A stretch of 64,000 bases of DNA from Saccharomycopsis phalli (lineage: Eukaryota; Ascomycota; Saccharomycetes; Ascoideales; Saccharomycopsidaceae), in contig CP073215.1 in assembly GCA_020342235.1 (NCBI GenBank), positions 62,001-126,000 on the forward strand, read 5' to 3'. The position numbers were made by a program, and so were the translations under genes. Of this stretch, positions 1-10,440 are shown in pieces; the first letter of the stretch is position 1; each line of letters begins with the position of its first letter. The notes beneath the pieces were generated by a model that had not been told where the DNA came from, searched no databases, and worked only from the letters and a program-made list of their open reading frames with translations.

Positions 1-459
1 TCGTTGATGAACCGGATGTTTTTCCACTGGTTTGGGCCGTACTTTCACCAGCCCATTTCCTCGGAGCAGTGGATGGGGAGATTCTCGCGTTACACAAACT
101 TCGAGAGCAAGGAGCACCAGAAGAACCCAATTGGGTATCATGAGGTCCTTGGTAAGGCGTCTCTGTCGGAATACACCAAGATCAAGAAGATCAACCGAGA
201 AAACTTTGCGGGGGTTTTGAAGGACACAACGTACATCAAGGGATTGCAAGAGGAGCATGCGTTTGGTGCGGATCTGCTGCCATTGGTGATTGATGTGGAC
301 GAAGCCAGGGAGATGAAGGAGCAGTTTGACGAGTACTGGGTGTACCAAGTGAACCCTTGGGAACGACTTCGGATGGATGTGATGTTTAGTTTGACGTTGT
401 TACCACGGTCGCCGGAGTATGACTTTGTTCTGGATTCAAGGTTGCTGGCAGCCAAATAG
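1..459 (+). CDS. 3' part of an unidentified protein gene (5' end outside window)
   Basis: An open frame runs from the first base of the window to a TAG at 457-459, giving the last 152 residues of a protein. I do not recognise the family. The visible part is soluble-looking and rich in aromatic residues (FFHWFGPYF near the start). It has a mixed charged middle and ends in LLAAK, with no clear membrane span, repeat or metal motif. Codon use (TTG for Leu, no CTG bias) resembles the neighbouring real genes, and the frame is much longer than expected by chance, so it is very probably real. It converges on HSP78, with about 620 bp between the two stop codons. A 5' start cannot be assigned. Confidence 0.7.
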   Translation, partial: SLMNRMFFHWFGPYFHQPISSEQWMGRFSRYTNFESKEHQKNPIGYHEVLGKASLSEYTKIKKINRENFAGVLKDTTYIKGLQEEHAFGADLLPLVIDVDEAREMKEQFDEYWVYQVNPWERLRMDVMFSLTLLPRSPEYDFVLDSRLLAAK

Positions 460-1079
460 GCCTTGTTGTGTATATGGATATCATTCTGGTTAGTTGGTGA
501 TTCAGCGATTGTCAGACCAGTCTACAAGTGTCGTAATAGATGATTGTACTTTAGCGTGGTGTAGTTGAGTTTTAATTTTTTTACCATGAAATTAGATGGT
601 GGTTGTAATATAGTATCTCCTTCATTACAGTTGATTGTATGATTGTCTATGAATGTGTTGTCATGCTGTAATTTATCTCATGGAAAATGTAAAATGAAAA
701 GTTACAAACTGGTGTAGACTCCATTCTCAAAGAATCGTACCAGTTGACAGTTGACTTGATACCAATATGCTTGATACTCAATGAGTATACCTTGAGTATC
801 CCAAACTGTTTTTGATGCTATTCTATTTGGTTGGCATCATAGAATGATCTTAGCTGAACCCCATTTCACCATGGATAAGCCCTATTTATAGCCAATATAC
901 AACTTGATATTACTATATTTCCCAGGAGATGAGCTCCCTCTGATAGTACCAAATCATCATTGGCACGTCTTTCAGGTTGACTCTTCTCCAGTAACATACA
1001 TTGACTTTATTCAGCCTTTCCACCTGACAAACCTTGCTCTACATTTCCATTTTCCCTTCCATTTATTTACATATATACA
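460..1079. other. convergent intergenic region, no gene seen
   Basis: This is the AT-rich spacer between the stop of the partial gene and the stop of HSP78. It contains short degenerate repeats of a GAGTATACC-like string near 780-810. I see no open frame, splice signals or RNA gene in it. It should hold the two 3' ends and their polyadenylation signals. Confidence 0.5.
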
Positions 1080-3428
1080 TTAGTGATTTGCAATGACCTT
1101 TATCTCGTCATTCTCCAAAGTGATTCTCACCTCTTCGTCGGTGTTCTTCACTTTACCCTCAATCAACAATCTAGAAAGTGGATTCAACACCTTTCTCAAA
1201 ATCACCCTATTCAAAGGCCGTGCCCCATAGTTTGGATCATACCCTCCATTATCAATAATCCACAGCTTGACTTCCTCATCGACCACCAACTTGAACATCT
1301 TATTGTTAGCCTCCATATTCTCCTGGATTTCCTCAAATCGGATATTGATGATCTTCAACATCGCCTTCTTGGACAACTTATTGAACACAATCAAGTCGTT
1401 CAACCGGTTCAAAAATTCCGGTGGGTATGTCTTCTTGACCACGTCCACAATCTGCGACTTCACCTTCTCAGATACCGTGACGTTGACATCGTTGTCCGAC
1501 GCTTCTTCCTGCAAAAAGAACTCATGGCCAAGGTTCGAAGTCAAGATAATAATGGTGTTTTTAAAGTCAATCTTATTGCCATGGCTGTCTGTCAACTGTC
1601 CCTCGTCCAACACCTGCAACATCAACTTGTTAATGTCAGGATGGGCCTTCTCAAACTCGTCAAATAACACAATCGAATATGGTTTGGTCTTGACCTGTTG
1701 TGTCAACTCTCCACTACCACCCAAGTCGTCATACCCTACATATCCAGGTGGAGCACCAATCAATCGTGAAATGGAAAACTTCTCCTGGAACTCGGACATG
1801 TCGAATCGGATAATCGCAGACTCGTCACTAAACAAAAACTGTGCCAACTTCTTGGTCAACTGGGTCTTTCCGGTACCGGTAGGACCAAGGAACATGAAAC
1901 TGGCAATCGGCTTCTTGTTATCAGTCAACCCGGCTCTCTGCAACCGAACAGCATCACTAATCTCGTGGATAGCTTCATCCTGACCCACAATTTCCGTTTT
2001 CAAGATATCCTCCATCTTGAGCAATCTTTGCTTGTCTGGCTTGATCAAGGAGTCCATTGGGATTCCGGTTGTGTTGGATATGACCTTGGCAATTTCCTCA
2101 GAGGTGATGGAATCATGGAGCAACTGCTCGCCGTTGCTCGCCTGGTTTTTCACATATTCCTCGTTCAACTGGTTAATCCGCTCTTCTGTTTCTGGGATTT
2201 TCGCATACTTCAACTCAGAGGCCTTTTGGTATTCCCCACTGAACTGATATCCCTCCAAGTCCAGCCGATACTTTTCCAAATTCTTCTTTTCCACATTGAT
2301 TTGGTCAATCTTGCTCTTCTCCTCCTTCCAGCGTTCAGTGAGTTCCTCGTGTTTCTTGCTCAATTCGTCGAGCGACGCATTGAGCGAACTCTTTTTCGCC
2401 TCAATCAGACTGGTTGATTCCTCCTTCTTTAAGGACTCCAACTCAATGCGAATCGTCATGATTTTGTACTCCAACTTCTGGATCGGCTCGGGTTTTGACT
2501 CGTGCTGAAGACGAATCGAGGAACACGCTTCGTCAATCAAATCAATGGCCTTGTCCGGCAAAAACCGATCGGTGATGTATCTGCTGCTAAGATTCACAGC
2601 AGCAACCAATGCATCGTCGTTGATTTTCACCCCATGGTGCACCTCGTACTTATCTTTTAGGCCTCTGAGGATCGAGATACTGTCTGTGATTGACGGCTCA
2701 TTGATCAACACTTTTTGGAACCGCCGTGCCAACGCAACATCCTTCTCAATGAACTTGCGATACTCATCAATCGTTGTGGCACCAACACAGTGCAACTTTC
2801 CCCGGGCAAGATCCGGCTTTAACAAGTTGCTAACGTCCATAGAGCCGCCATCAGTCTTTCCCAACCCCATTAACATGTGGATTTCGTCAATAAACAAGAT
2901 GATGTTACCGGCCTCCTTGTGAATCTCTGTCAATAGCTTGTTCAATCGTTCTTCCACGTCGCCTCGCATCTTGGACCCGGCCATGATCTTGGACAAGTCT
3001 AGGGAAATGATTCTTTTGGTCTTGATACTTTCAGGGACTTGCTTACTGACAATCCGCTGGGCCAATCCCTCGAGAATAGCCGTCTTACCAGTTCCTGCCG
3101 ACCCAATCAAGATCGGGTTGTTCTTTGTACGTCTGGACAAAATCTGGATAGTTCTGGAAATCTCCTCATCTCTTCCAATGACAGGATCGAGGTTTCCCTC
3201 CTGGGCCAATTTGGTGAGGTCTGTTCCGTATTCTTCAAGAGCGGACTTTTCCTGCTGTTGTGGATTCATTCTCATTTGCATTGGCTTGCTATCATTGGAG
3301 GAGAAGCATCTTCTGGTATTGATGGTGAGCGGAGGGGCCCGGTAGTGATTTATCAAGACGGGCAACCTGGCTACCATGCGATAATTGAGTAGTCGGGCAT
3401 TTCTAACTGCTAATTTTCTTGCCAACAT
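1080..3428 (-). CDS. HSP78: mitochondrial Hsp78/ClpB-type disaggregase
   Basis: A 782-residue AAA+ disaggregase of the mitochondrial matrix, which works with Hsp70 to resolubilise aggregated proteins. Two nucleotide-binding domains are visible. NBD1 has Walker [10 protein letters not shown] near residue 108 and Walker [12 protein letters not shown] coiled-coil middle domain rich in K/E follows. NBD2 has GPTGTGKTQ near 513 and [10 protein letters not shown]. The N-terminal Clp_N domain is absent, as is usual for Hsp78, and the length is close to the roughly 811 residues of S. cerevisiae Hsp78. The start was chosen at the ATG at 3426-3428, which gives a basic, hydroxylated mitochondrial presequence ([14 protein letters not shown]). 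The frame stays open for 73 more codons upstream, but these read through the TATA box, the heat shock elements and a minisatellite, so they are not likely coding. Confidence 0.95.
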   Translation of the reverse strand: MLARKLAVRNARLLNYRMVARLPVLINHYRAPPLTINTRRCFSSNDSKPMQMRMNPQQQEKSALEEYGTDLTKLAQEGNLDPVIGRDEEISRTIQILSRRTKNNPILIGSAGTGKTAILEGLAQRIVSKQVPESIKTKRIISLDLSKIMAGSKMRGDVEERLNKLLTEIHKEAGNIILFIDEIHMLMGLGKTDGGSMDVSNLLKPDLARGKLHCVGATTIDEYRKFIEKDVALARRFQKVLINEPSITDSISILRGLKDKYEVHHGVKINDDALVAAVNLSSRYITDRFLPDKAIDLIDEACSSIRLQHESKPEPIQKLEYKIMTIRIELESLKKEESTSLIEAKKSSLNASLDELSKKHEELTERWKEEKSKIDQINVEKKNLEKYRLDLEGYQFSGEYQKASELKYAKIPETEERINQLNEEYVKNQASNGEQLLHDSITSEEIAKVISNTTGIPMDSLIKPDKQRLLKMEDILKTEIVGQDEAIHEISDAVRLQRAGLTDNKKPIASFMFLGPTGTGKTQLTKKLAQFLFSDESAIIRFDMSEFQEKFSISRLIGAPPGYVGYDDLGGSGELTQQVKTKPYSIVLFDEFEKAHPDINKLMLQVLDEGQLTDSHGNKIDFKNTIIILTSNLGHEFFLQEEASDNDVNVTVSEKVKSQIVDVVKKTYPPEFLNRLNDLIVFNKLSKKAMLKIINIRFEEIQENMEANNKMFKLVVDEEVKLWIIDNGGYDPNYGARPLNRVILRKVLNPLSRLLIEGKVKNTDEEVRITLENDEIKVIANH

Positions 3429-3454
3429 TTGCTGGATTTCTGGCAAGGTGGGTG

Positions 3455-3465
3455 TATATATATAT
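3455..3465 (-). promoter_or_regulatory. TATA element of HSP78
   Basis: An alternating TATATATATAT run lies about 27-37 bp upstream of the chosen HSP78 ATG and directly downstream of the heat shock elements. This is the arrangement of a TATA-containing stress promoter, although the implied 5' leader would be very short. Confidence 0.5.
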
Positions 3466-3477
3466 GACGCGGGACGT

Positions 3478-3500
3478 TTCTGGAACCGCCTAGAATGTTC
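3478..3500 (-). promoter_or_regulatory. heat shock elements upstream of HSP78
   Basis: Two inverted nTTCnnGAAn-type half-site pairs are present: TTCtgGAA at 3478-3485 and GAAtgTTC at 3493-3500, separated by 7 bp. This is a gapped heat shock element bound by Hsf1 in yeasts. It lies 50-72 bp upstream of the HSP78 start, next to the TATA run, matching the known heat induction of HSP78. Confidence 0.7.
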
Positions 3501-3532
3501 GAGTGCATATACCACAATGGCGGGACGCACAT

Positions 3533-3612
3533 CAATGAGCAATGAGGATGAGAGATGAGAAATGAAAAATGAGCAATGAGAAATGAGACACGAGAGAAGT
3601 GAGAAACAAGAG
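3533..3612. repeat. degenerate GAGAAATGA minisatellite
   Basis: A purine-rich stretch is built from loose repeats of GAGAAATGA/GAGCAATGA, upstream of the HSP78 promoter. Its complement (TTCTCATTTCTCAC) also forms the array at 5588-5690, so this unit occurs at two nearby places. The rest of the gap to 4190 shows no gene. Confidence 0.6.
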
Positions 3613-4140
3613 AAACGAAAGACAAGCAAACAAGAAAAATGATACAAGAAAAATCAAGAAAATCAAGCTTCAAAGATACATGATTATAACCATGTATAAT
3701 GCCAATTGTTAGGTTTTGCCACATTGTGACGTGACCAATGTAGCAATCCAGCAATCGAAACAAGACACTAGACTTTTCATTGGACTTGGTGTAATATCCT
3801 CCAACCTAGAGTTAAAGAGAGGCAAGAAAAATGGAAAAGGCAAATTGAGCCCAAGCTACATTACCAAGCCCAAGGATAAGTGTCCAGTGGCAGATTAATC
3901 GACACGCAGGAATGGAAATTAGGTGAATTCCGCAGATTGCATCTCATACCGTTGGATTAGGCCGCGTTACCAAGCAATGCCTTGTGAAATTGTATGGTAC
4001 TATTGATTCCAATAATCTTAGTCACTGCGATCCATGCGGCCAAGACAAACTATTTTTAAATGCCAAGCCGCTTGTTTGGACTTGATGGGGATCGATGTGC
4101 AGAGTCGACGCTAGATCTGGAATGCGCTCCAAATATAATG

Positions 4141-4149
4141 GTATATAAG
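4141..4149 (+). promoter_or_regulatory. TATA box of the small secreted protein gene
   Basis: GTATATAAG lies about 45 bp upstream of the ATG at 4191, followed by a CAA-repeat leader. It is a canonical strong TATA sequence. Confidence 0.5.
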
Positions 4150-4190
4150 TGTGCGGTAGTATCTTGTATTCAACAACAACAACAACTACA

Positions 4191-4511
4191 ATGCAACTTC
4201 TTAAATACACTTCTCTCTTCGTCTTGGGCTCTGGTTTCTACGGTTCTGTTCTTGCCCAGCCTATTCCATCGGGCACTGCTGAAGTTCCAGCCGTTCTGGC
4301 AGTTCCTCATGTGGAGGAGGCAGCATTGGCTGATCCGGCACCAAAACCAGTCTCAAAGTTTCAAAAAGTCACCACTGCGCTCAAGAGCGATGGTGCCAAG
4401 AAAATTGCCATTGGTACTGCCATTGGTGCTGGTGGTGCGTGGTTAGCAAACAAGGTCTGGCACCACTTTAAGGATGATGGAAGTAGTAGCAGCAGTAGTA
4501 ACAGCGATTAG
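4191..4511 (+). CDS. small secreted or membrane protein with signal peptide
   Basis: A 106-residue protein that I do not recognise. It begins with a clear signal peptide (MQLLKYTSLFVLGSGFYGSVLA) with a likely cleavage after VLA, before QPIPSG. A Pro/Ala/Val-rich segment follows. Near residues 75-95 there is a Gly-zipper-like hydrophobic stretch (IAIGTAIGAGGAWLANKVW), and the protein ends in a Ser-rich, acidic tail. The Gly-rich segment could insert into or associate with a membrane. The start at 4191 was chosen because it opens the signal peptide and is preceded by CAACAACAACAACTACA, a good yeast leader. A TATATAAG box lies about 50 bp upstream. No GPI signal is present. It could be a cell surface or secreted peptide precursor, but the function is unknown. 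Confidence 0.7.
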   Translation: MQLLKYTSLFVLGSGFYGSVLAQPIPSGTAEVPAVLAVPHVEEAALADPAPKPVSKFQKVTTALKSDGAKKIAIGTAIGAGGAWLANKVWHHFKDDGSSSSSSNSD

Positions 4512-4590
4512 GTGGCTACGGTGGAATTGGCGAGATCTGGAATCTTTTTTAGCATGTAATCATAATATAATTCGTTTAATCAATGTGTAG

Positions 4591-4705
4591 AGTACATGGC
4601 AAATATTGAAGTTACATGGTAATTATTGAGTGTTACATGGTAATTATTGAGTATTACAGGGCAATTATTAAAGTGTTACAGGGCAATTATTACAGTGTGT
4701 TAAAG
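4591..4705. repeat. tandem repeat, about 22-24 bp unit
   Basis: About five imperfect copies of a TTACATGGTAATTATTGAG-like unit lie just downstream of the small secreted protein gene. The copies drift from ACATGG to ACAGGG. No coding potential is seen. Confidence 0.65.
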
Positions 4706-4894
4706 CTGTGATTGTCGATTTGCATTTGTGAGTTATAGTTGTGATTGTCGATTTTATTTCGTGGGACTACCGTAACTCGGTGGAGATGAATCTTGGATGC
4801 ATGGATTATTAGATCTTGCATGAAATCTGAAATGTCGCCTTATAATTTTTGGTAAATTGTTTCGGGGAGTAATTACCATGAGCTAAAACACGTG

Positions 4895-5005
4895 CCTGAT
4901 TAGTATGAAACAAACCACATTTGAATTGTATGAAACAAACTACAGTTGAATTGTATGAAACCACATTTGAATTGTATGAACTAAACCGCATCAGCATTGT
5001 ATGAA
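4895..5005. repeat. tandem repeat built on GAATTGTATGAAAC
   Basis: Four to five imperfect copies of a 20-22 bp unit containing TTGAATTGTATGAAACAAAC. The array abuts the LTR-like element that begins near 5115. No gene is seen here. Confidence 0.65.
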
Positions 5006-5114
5006 ACCAAAGTCTTGCAAATACACAATAAAAGTGTCGTGGAGGATCATGGCTCGGGTTGGAATGTCATTTTAAAAGTATACGGCTACATGTGTCTGTG
5101 TAATGAAGAAGATG

Positions 5115-5449
5115 AAAGGGTTATCTTAAAGATTTATTTACCGTCTTTTTGGTACTTAGGAAATGGTCTAGCCAGGTCCATTTCCTCTACATAATAACAC
5201 TCCGTCCTTCTCATGACCTCTGGTCATTGTCAAGGTCTTTATTGCTCTCCTCGAAGCGTTGTTTTCTTTGTTCTTTCCTTTCTTTTTCTGTTATGCTTGC
5301 TTTTTGACCCAGTCTCCTAGTCAAAGGCAATGGTCTAGCCAAGTCCATTCCCTTGGATCAAAGAATGTGTTTTACCTTTTCCAGATATAAATAGTCAAGC
5401 GAATATATTTTAGCTATTTTATCAAACTCGTATCCTAGTTACAATATTA
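5115..5449 (+). mobile_element. LTR-like fossil repeat, copy A1
   Basis: A stretch of about 335 bp that recurs in inverted orientation at 48812-49145. By eye roughly nine positions in ten agree, with a few small gaps. It contains a TATA-like ATATAAATAG near its right end and shares its last 60 bp with fragments at 42410 and 43640. No open reading frame or internal region is visible, so it is best described as a solo-LTR-like fossil of unknown family. The similarity to its sister copy suggests a fairly recent insertion compared with the more diverged fragments in the window. Confidence 0.55.
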
Positions 5450-5510
5450 CAGCCTGGACTTGGATGATGTATAATATATGCACACGTCCAGTTGTATAAA
5501 GAGTATTCTA

Positions 5511-5583
5511 ACCTGCTTTGCTTTACTTTTTGCTTCGCTTTACTTTTTGCTTCGCTTTACTTTTTGCTTCTATACTTTTTGCG
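5511..5583. repeat. tandem repeat, about 19 bp unit
   Basis: Three near-perfect copies of a pyrimidine-rich unit (TTTACTTTTTGCTTCGC), followed by a diverged fourth. It sits between the LTR-like copy A1 and the next minisatellite. Confidence 0.7.
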
Positions 5584-5587
5584 TACG

Positions 5588-5690
5588 TCATTCTTACTTC
5601 TCATTTCTCACTCCTCATTTCTCACTTCTCATTTCTCACTTCTCATTTCTCACTTCTCATTTCTCACTACTTACTTCTTTCTTATTTAGT
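5588..5690. repeat. tandem repeat of TTCTCATTTCTCAC
   Basis: About six copies of a 14-15 bp unit TTCTCATTTCTCAC. The unit is the reverse complement of the purine-rich repeat upstream of HSP78 at 3533-3612. Confidence 0.7.
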
Positions 5691-5855
5691 CCTATTTCCA
5701 AATTGTTCTTCAAAGATCAGTTTCCTATTATATTTACAGTCTAGAATACTCCCACTTTACCTATTCACATCCCACTACACTTTCACCTGGTATAGTCCAT
5801 CAGACTCGCACCAATCAGAAAACTAGACCAACCGTCATACAACTACAATGGCTAA

Positions 5856-5950
5856 AGTAAATAAACATATTATATGGCCAGTAAATAAACATGTTATATG
5901 GCCAGTAAATAAATATATTATATGGCCAGTAAATAAACATATTATTTGGC
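5856..5950. repeat. tandem repeat, 24 bp unit
   Basis: Four copies of a 24 bp unit beginning AGTAAATAAACATATTATAT and ending in GGCC, downstream of the LYS2 stop. The first three are almost identical and the fourth has diverged. The remaining bases to the LYS2 stop at 6107 hold nothing recognisable. Confidence 0.75.
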
Positions 5951-6106
5951 TCATTAACCATCAAACCGTTCAAAGTCTTCTGGCCACGTGAAGACCTATG
6001 AATAAGCCTAAACCAAGAGCATCTACATCAAAGCAGAAATCAAAATCTCAATTCATCATACCACTAAATATCCTTGCAATTCTACACTTCATCATCTTCA
6101 CATTGC

Positions 6107-9100
6107 CTATTTTGCTGCACTGCCTCTTCCTCCGGCACCAGACTTGACCAAGTCTACCGTTTCCTGGCTAACAAAAACCTCTGGCAACTCACCTTGCTTT
6201 GGAGCTGGCAAGTACCCGACCTTGACCAAGTAGCTGATGTAGATACCCAACTGCTTCACCGTCAACCCGCGGCCCTGGTCTGGGACCGGAACTCCGCTGA
6301 GTTCCGACTCGTACCGGAGGGCCTCGGCGGTGTTTGCGTCGTCCAATTCCGGTGCCAAGGTGTCACCCGGCAAGTCGCCAAGGACCATGTGCAAGAGCGG
6401 AAACAACGCCGAATCGTGTTCCTTGATGTATTCCTCAAGCGCCTTTTTCCACTCTGGGTACGCAAGATCCTTCACCAAGTACCCGTAGTGGTTCGCCGAA
6501 AGCAAGTAGTCGTCCAAGCGGATCCGAGGGTGCCCTGTCACGTGCGCGACATCGATGCCGGTCTTGTCAAAGGAGCGCAACGTGGCTGCCAACACGATCC
6601 GGCTGACGTGGTCGACGGGCACTGCGTTTGTGCGGTTGGCAATCAGAGGCGCGGCGCCGATCTCAATGCATCCCTTGAGCAACCGGAGCAAGAAGTCGTC
6701 GGTGTTGCTTGACCCGTTGACCGAGTCGCCGGTGATGTAGCCCGGCCGGACGATGTAGCCGGCCAAGCCGCGGCGGCCGGCCTCGCGGATGATGTACTCG
6801 GCCGCCCACTTGGACTGGCCGTAGCCGGTGCCGAGCCCCTGGGCCGAGCCCTCGAGCGAGTCGGACTCGAGGACCCCGGACTTGCCCTCGGCGACAAGCC
6901 GGTCGGAGAGCGCAAAGTAGTGCGGCGAATCAAGCACCGACGTCGATGAGACAAAGTTGAAGGTCTTGGCGTTGCCGACGCTGGCCATGTTCATGACGTT
7001 GATGGTGCTGATGACGTTCGAGTCCCGCAACTTGCTGTATGGGTACCCCCAATGCACCATGGCTCCGTTGTGGACAATGGTGTCGACCAGGGAGTTCAAT
7101 TGGGCCCATTCGGCGTCAGGCAAGCCAAACTGCGGCTTGCTCAAGTCGCCGACCACGACCTCCAAGTTGTCGAGCGGTACGTAGTTCCCGTAGACCTTTA
7201 GCGAGTCGGTCAATCTCCGGAGCCCTTGGGTCTTGTCTGCGGCTCTGACGTGAGCATACACCTTGAACTGCACTGGGGCGTATCCGAGGAACCGGCGGAC
7301 GAGGAACGAGCCCAAGAACCCGGTACAGCCGGTGATGAACACTCCCTTGGAAGACGTGCGCTGGACCTTTGGGTACTGGGGAAGAGTGCTGCTGAGGAGT
7401 TTTGCGTCGGCAGCGTAGTCGATGACCGTGGCTTCGGAGTGTTTTCCCGACTGGAACAGCTCGATTTCGCGGGCAAACGACTCGAGGGTCGGGTGCTTGA
7501 ACACAGTACCCAAGGGCAAGTCGACGTCAAAGGCTTTGCGCACTTGGAAGATCATGCGGGTCGCAAGGATCGAGTGGCCGCCGAGGTCGAAGAACGAGTC
7601 GCTGGCCGAGGAGATGACTGGTTTGTTGGGCAAGATCGCAAACCAAATGTCCTTGACCTGCAGCTGGGTCTTGGTGAAGTGCACCTGTTCCTCCGGCCCA
7701 AGGAACCGGGACGCCAGCTCGAGCTCCTCTGGCGTTGGCACTGGGAGCTTATTCTTGTCGATTTTCCCATTGGGGTTGAGCGGGAACTTTGGAAGCACCA
7801 CCACGAGCGACGGAACCGCATAGCTAGCGAGTTTGGTGTTGAGGAACTTTTTCAACTCGGATGCGAGCCCGTGGTGAGTCGCCAACGAGCGGACGAGGTC
7901 CTTGCGGCCGACTGCCAGGGAAAAGTCTGTGCCAGGGTCCGGGAGCTCGTGTTTGAGCACGAGGAACGTAATGAGGTACGACTCGTTGTTTTCGTCCTTT
8001 TTGACAATGGTGCGGTTCTCACGCACCGCTGGGAACTTGGAGACGTGGGTATCAATCTCGCCGAGCTCAATTCGAAAGCCACGGATCTTGATCTGGTCGT
8101 CGATCCGGCCAGTGACCTCGACGTTCCCGTCCGGCAAGTAGCGGCCCAAGTCGCCCGTCCGGTAGAGCCGGTCACGCGGCCCCTTCCAGCCGGGCCAGGC
8201 GCCGGAGTCCGGCCAGGCGCGGCGCACAAACCAGTTGTCGACAAACTTTTGCGCATTGTACTCAGGGAGCCCCCGGTAGCCCTCTGCAAGGCCGCCTGCG
8301 CGCACAAACAACTCGCCGACCTCGCCCACGCCGCAGGTCTGGGTTGGGGCGGAGCGGTTGACGACAAGCAACTGGACGTTTTTCATGCCTTGGCCGGCGG
8401 GAACAATGTCGTTGAGCCGCGAGAGAAAGTGCGGGTCGTCGTTGTAGCTCTTGACCGAGAAGTACGACACTGCCCGCTGGGTCTCTGTGGTACCGTACAT
8501 GTTGATGATGCGGACGTTCCGTGCAAGCGACTGGAGCCGGAGACAGTCCTTTCTGGTCAACAAGTCGCCGACAAAAAACGCGTTTGCGAGCGTCGGGATC
8601 TCGTCGACAGCCTCTGCCGAAAGAACCTGGCCCATGGCTGGTGTGAGGTGCGTGACCGTGATCTCGTGGGCCTGCATCCATGCTGCCAATCTTCCGGGCG
8701 TGCCAATGTCGTCTGCAGTTGGAATGTACAATTTTGCCCCGAGGAAGATCGGAGTGAACATGTCGCGCTGGATCGGGTCGTGGGCAATGCCCGACAACAT
8801 CGTGAAGCGGTCCGACGAAGAGAGACCAAACGTCTGGGCCATCCATGGGAAGTAGTACGCCAACGAGAAATGGCGGCCCAAGACACCCTTGGGGATACCC
8901 TCGGACCCTGAGGTGAAGGCAAGCGTTGGATGGTGGTCGGGTCCGACCTTGACGCCGGTCGAGACGCTGCCTGACGCAAGGAACGGCGCGAGAACGTCAC
9001 CATTAGCCGCAGGACCGCCAAGCGGCACACCATTGTCCTGGATCTCGACCTTCAGAAGCCGGGCTTTGAGCTGCAAATTGGCCAGGATATACTCCTCGAC

Positions 9101-10015
9101 CTCCTCCGATAACGACCCGGCCTTGCCAATGACAATCAACCCCTGCGGCCGCGCAACAGAAAGGTATATGTTCTGCCGTTGCGGTGGGTATGCGGGATCA
9201 ATCACAGAAAACGTGCCCCCAGCCTTGAGAATCGCCAACACACACACAAGAAGCTCGACCGATCGCGACGAGTAGATCGTGACAATGTCCCCAAGCACAA
9301 TTCCCTGCGACACAAGGTAGTGTGCCATCACGTTGGACGCCTCGTTGATGTGCTTGTAGCTAAACACCCGATTCGCTCCAGTCTCCACCACACACTCTCT
9401 GTCAGGCCATTTGGCGCAGTTCTGCTCAAAGATCTCGTGGATCGCACCAATGTATCCACACCAGTCCAAGTCGCGAGTCGGATCTGGCAAACTTGTCTGG
9501 CTGGCAGTGACCAATGGCACATGGGTCACCACCAGATCCAAATCGCGCGAAACCACAGCGAGAAACTGCTCAAACTGCTCCACCAACGTCGCAGAGTACT
9601 TCTCCGAGTACTCGAGCGCAAACCCCTCGTGGAACGTCACGCCAAACTCAAACCCAGGCTTTTTGTCCGCGACCCCAACATTGAAGCTGTAGTGCTCAAA
9701 GTCACGCAACTGCGAGTATGACACCTCGACCGACGTCTTGAGGTGCTCTTTCAACAGAGCCAAGTCACCGAACCGCGGCACAGACGCCACCTCCGCCTGG
9801 AGAGCGTCGTACAACGTCTTGAACAGGACTGCTTCCTCGGGGAAGGTGTAGCGCAAGTACAGGTACGAATCCTCGCGGGAAAAGTCGTTCAACGACAACA
9901 CAATGTCGTCCACGTTGGTGAATCGGTACAAGAGTGAGACATACGAGGCCAAGACGACGTAGTATGCGTCGAGGCCCGTTTCTGGGACCACCAATTTGCT
10001 GCTGGTGACTGGCAT
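6107..10015 (-). CDS. LYS2: alpha-aminoadipate reductase
   Basis: A 1302-residue multidomain enzyme of lysine biosynthesis that activates, tethers and reduces alpha-aminoadipate to its semialdehyde using ATP and NADPH. In order it has a short condensation-like N-terminal region, then an adenylation domain (LAFTSGSEGIPKGV core; later YRTGDLGRYLPDG and the PLNPNGKIDKNKL end). A carrier domain follows with the phosphopantetheine serine in DLGGHSILATRM near residue 811. Last is an NADPH reductase domain opening with ITGCTGFLGSFLV near 890. It is shorter than S. cerevisiae Lys2 (1392); the difference appears to be mainly the N-terminus, which starts about 45 residues later, and loops. The start at 10015 is the first ATG of the frame and is preceded by AT-rich leader sequence. 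The enzyme needs the Lys5 phosphopantetheinyl transferase, which is not in this window. Confidence 0.96.
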   Translation of the reverse strand: MPVTSSKLVVPETGLDAYYVVLASYVSLLYRFTNVDDIVLSLNDFSREDSYLYLRYTFPEEAVLFKTLYDALQAEVASVPRFGDLALLKEHLKTSVEVSYSQLRDFEHYSFNVGVADKKPGFEFGVTFHEGFALEYSEKYSATLVEQFEQFLAVVSRDLDLVVTHVPLVTASQTSLPDPTRDLDWCGYIGAIHEIFEQNCAKWPDRECVVETGANRVFSYKHINEASNVMAHYLVSQGIVLGDIVTIYSSRSVELLVCVLAILKAGGTFSVIDPAYPPQRQNIYLSVARPQGLIVIGKAGSLSEEVEEYILANLQLKARLLKVEIQDNGVPLGGPAANGDVLAPFLASGSVSTGVKVGPDHHPTLAFTSGSEGIPKGVLGRHFSLAYYFPWMAQTFGLSSSDRFTMLSGIAHDPIQRDMFTPIFLGAKLYIPTADDIGTPGRLAAWMQAHEITVTHLTPAMGQVLSAEAVDEIPTLANAFFVGDLLTRKDCLRLQSLARNVRIINMYGTTETQRAVSYFSVKSYNDDPHFLSRLNDIVPAGQGMKNVQLLVVNRSAPTQTCGVGEVGELFVRAGGLAEGYRGLPEYNAQKFVDNWFVRRAWPDSGAWPGWKGPRDRLYRTGDLGRYLPDGNVEVTGRIDDQIKIRGFRIELGEIDTHVSKFPAVRENRTIVKKDENNESYLITFLVLKHELPDPGTDFSLAVGRKDLVRSLATHHGLASELKKFLNTKLASYAVPSLVVVLPKFPLNPNGKIDKNKLPVPTPEELELASRFLGPEEQVHFTKTQLQVKDIWFAILPNKPVISSASDSFFDLGGHSILATRMIFQVRKAFDVDLPLGTVFKHPTLESFAREIELFQSGKHSEATVIDYAADAKLLSSTLPQYPKVQRTSSKGVFITGCTGFLGSFLVRRFLGYAPVQFKVYAHVRAADKTQGLRRLTDSLKVYGNYVPLDNLEVVVGDLSKPQFGLPDAEWAQLNSLVDTIVHNGAMVHWGYPYSKLRDSNVISTINVMNMASVGNAKTFNFVSSTSVLDSPHYFALSDRLVAEGKSGVLESDSLEGSAQGLGTGYGQSKWAAEYIIREAGRRGLAGYIVRPGYITGDSVNGSSNTDDFLLRLLKGCIEIGAAPLIANRTNAVPVDHVSRIVLAATLRSFDKTGIDVAHVTGHPRIRLDDYLLSANHYGYLVKDLAYPEWKKALEEYIKEHDSALFPLLHMVLGDLPGDTLAPELDDANTAEALRYESELSGVPVPDQGRGLTVKQLGIYISYLVKVGYLPAPKQGELPEVFVSQETVDLVKSGAGGRGSAAK

Positions 10016-10218
10016 TGAGAGAGATGTGAAAAAAAAGAGTCATATATTGGAGCCGTAGGAGTGGTACTAGGGGTGCGTGAGGTGCGTGGGATGCATGAAG
10101 CTGCATGAGTGGGCCAACTGAGTGATGTTGATGGTTGAATGGAGGTGATTGACTGATGTTGGATGGAGGTGATTGACTGATTGACGGAGTGAATTGGTTG
10201 ATGTGGTTGGTTGGTTAA

Positions 10219-10254
10219 AATATATATACATATACATATACATATACATATATT
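10219..10254. repeat. TATACA microsatellite in the LYS2 promoter
   Basis: A hexanucleotide run (ATATAC)n of about 36 bp lies some 200 bp upstream of the LYS2 ATG. It may serve as the TATA region. The segment between it and the ATG contains two copies of a GATGTTGGATGGAGGTGATT-like string. Confidence 0.6.
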
Positions 10255-10440
10255 TGTTTATATTAGTATGGACTTGATAGTCATGAAATGACTGTGAATA
10301 CAGTACTGAAATCACTCAGTTGACTGGAACTGGTCATGACCCGAGTAAAGTGATAGAATACATGTTGATTATAGCCATACCATGCTTCAGAAAAGGAGAT
10401 TGATATTACGCCGTCCAAACAAGATTAGTGATTGTCAAAT

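Noticed and set aside
3429-3763. Upstream extension of HSP78 and an overlapping 117-codon frame
   Set aside because: Both run through the heat shock elements, TATA run and a minisatellite. The mitochondrial presequence begins at 3428.
7226-8911. A 561-codon open frame on the plus strand over LYS2
   Set aside because: It is an antisense shadow of the GC-rich LYS2 coding sequence, with biased His/Val/Glu composition and no domain.
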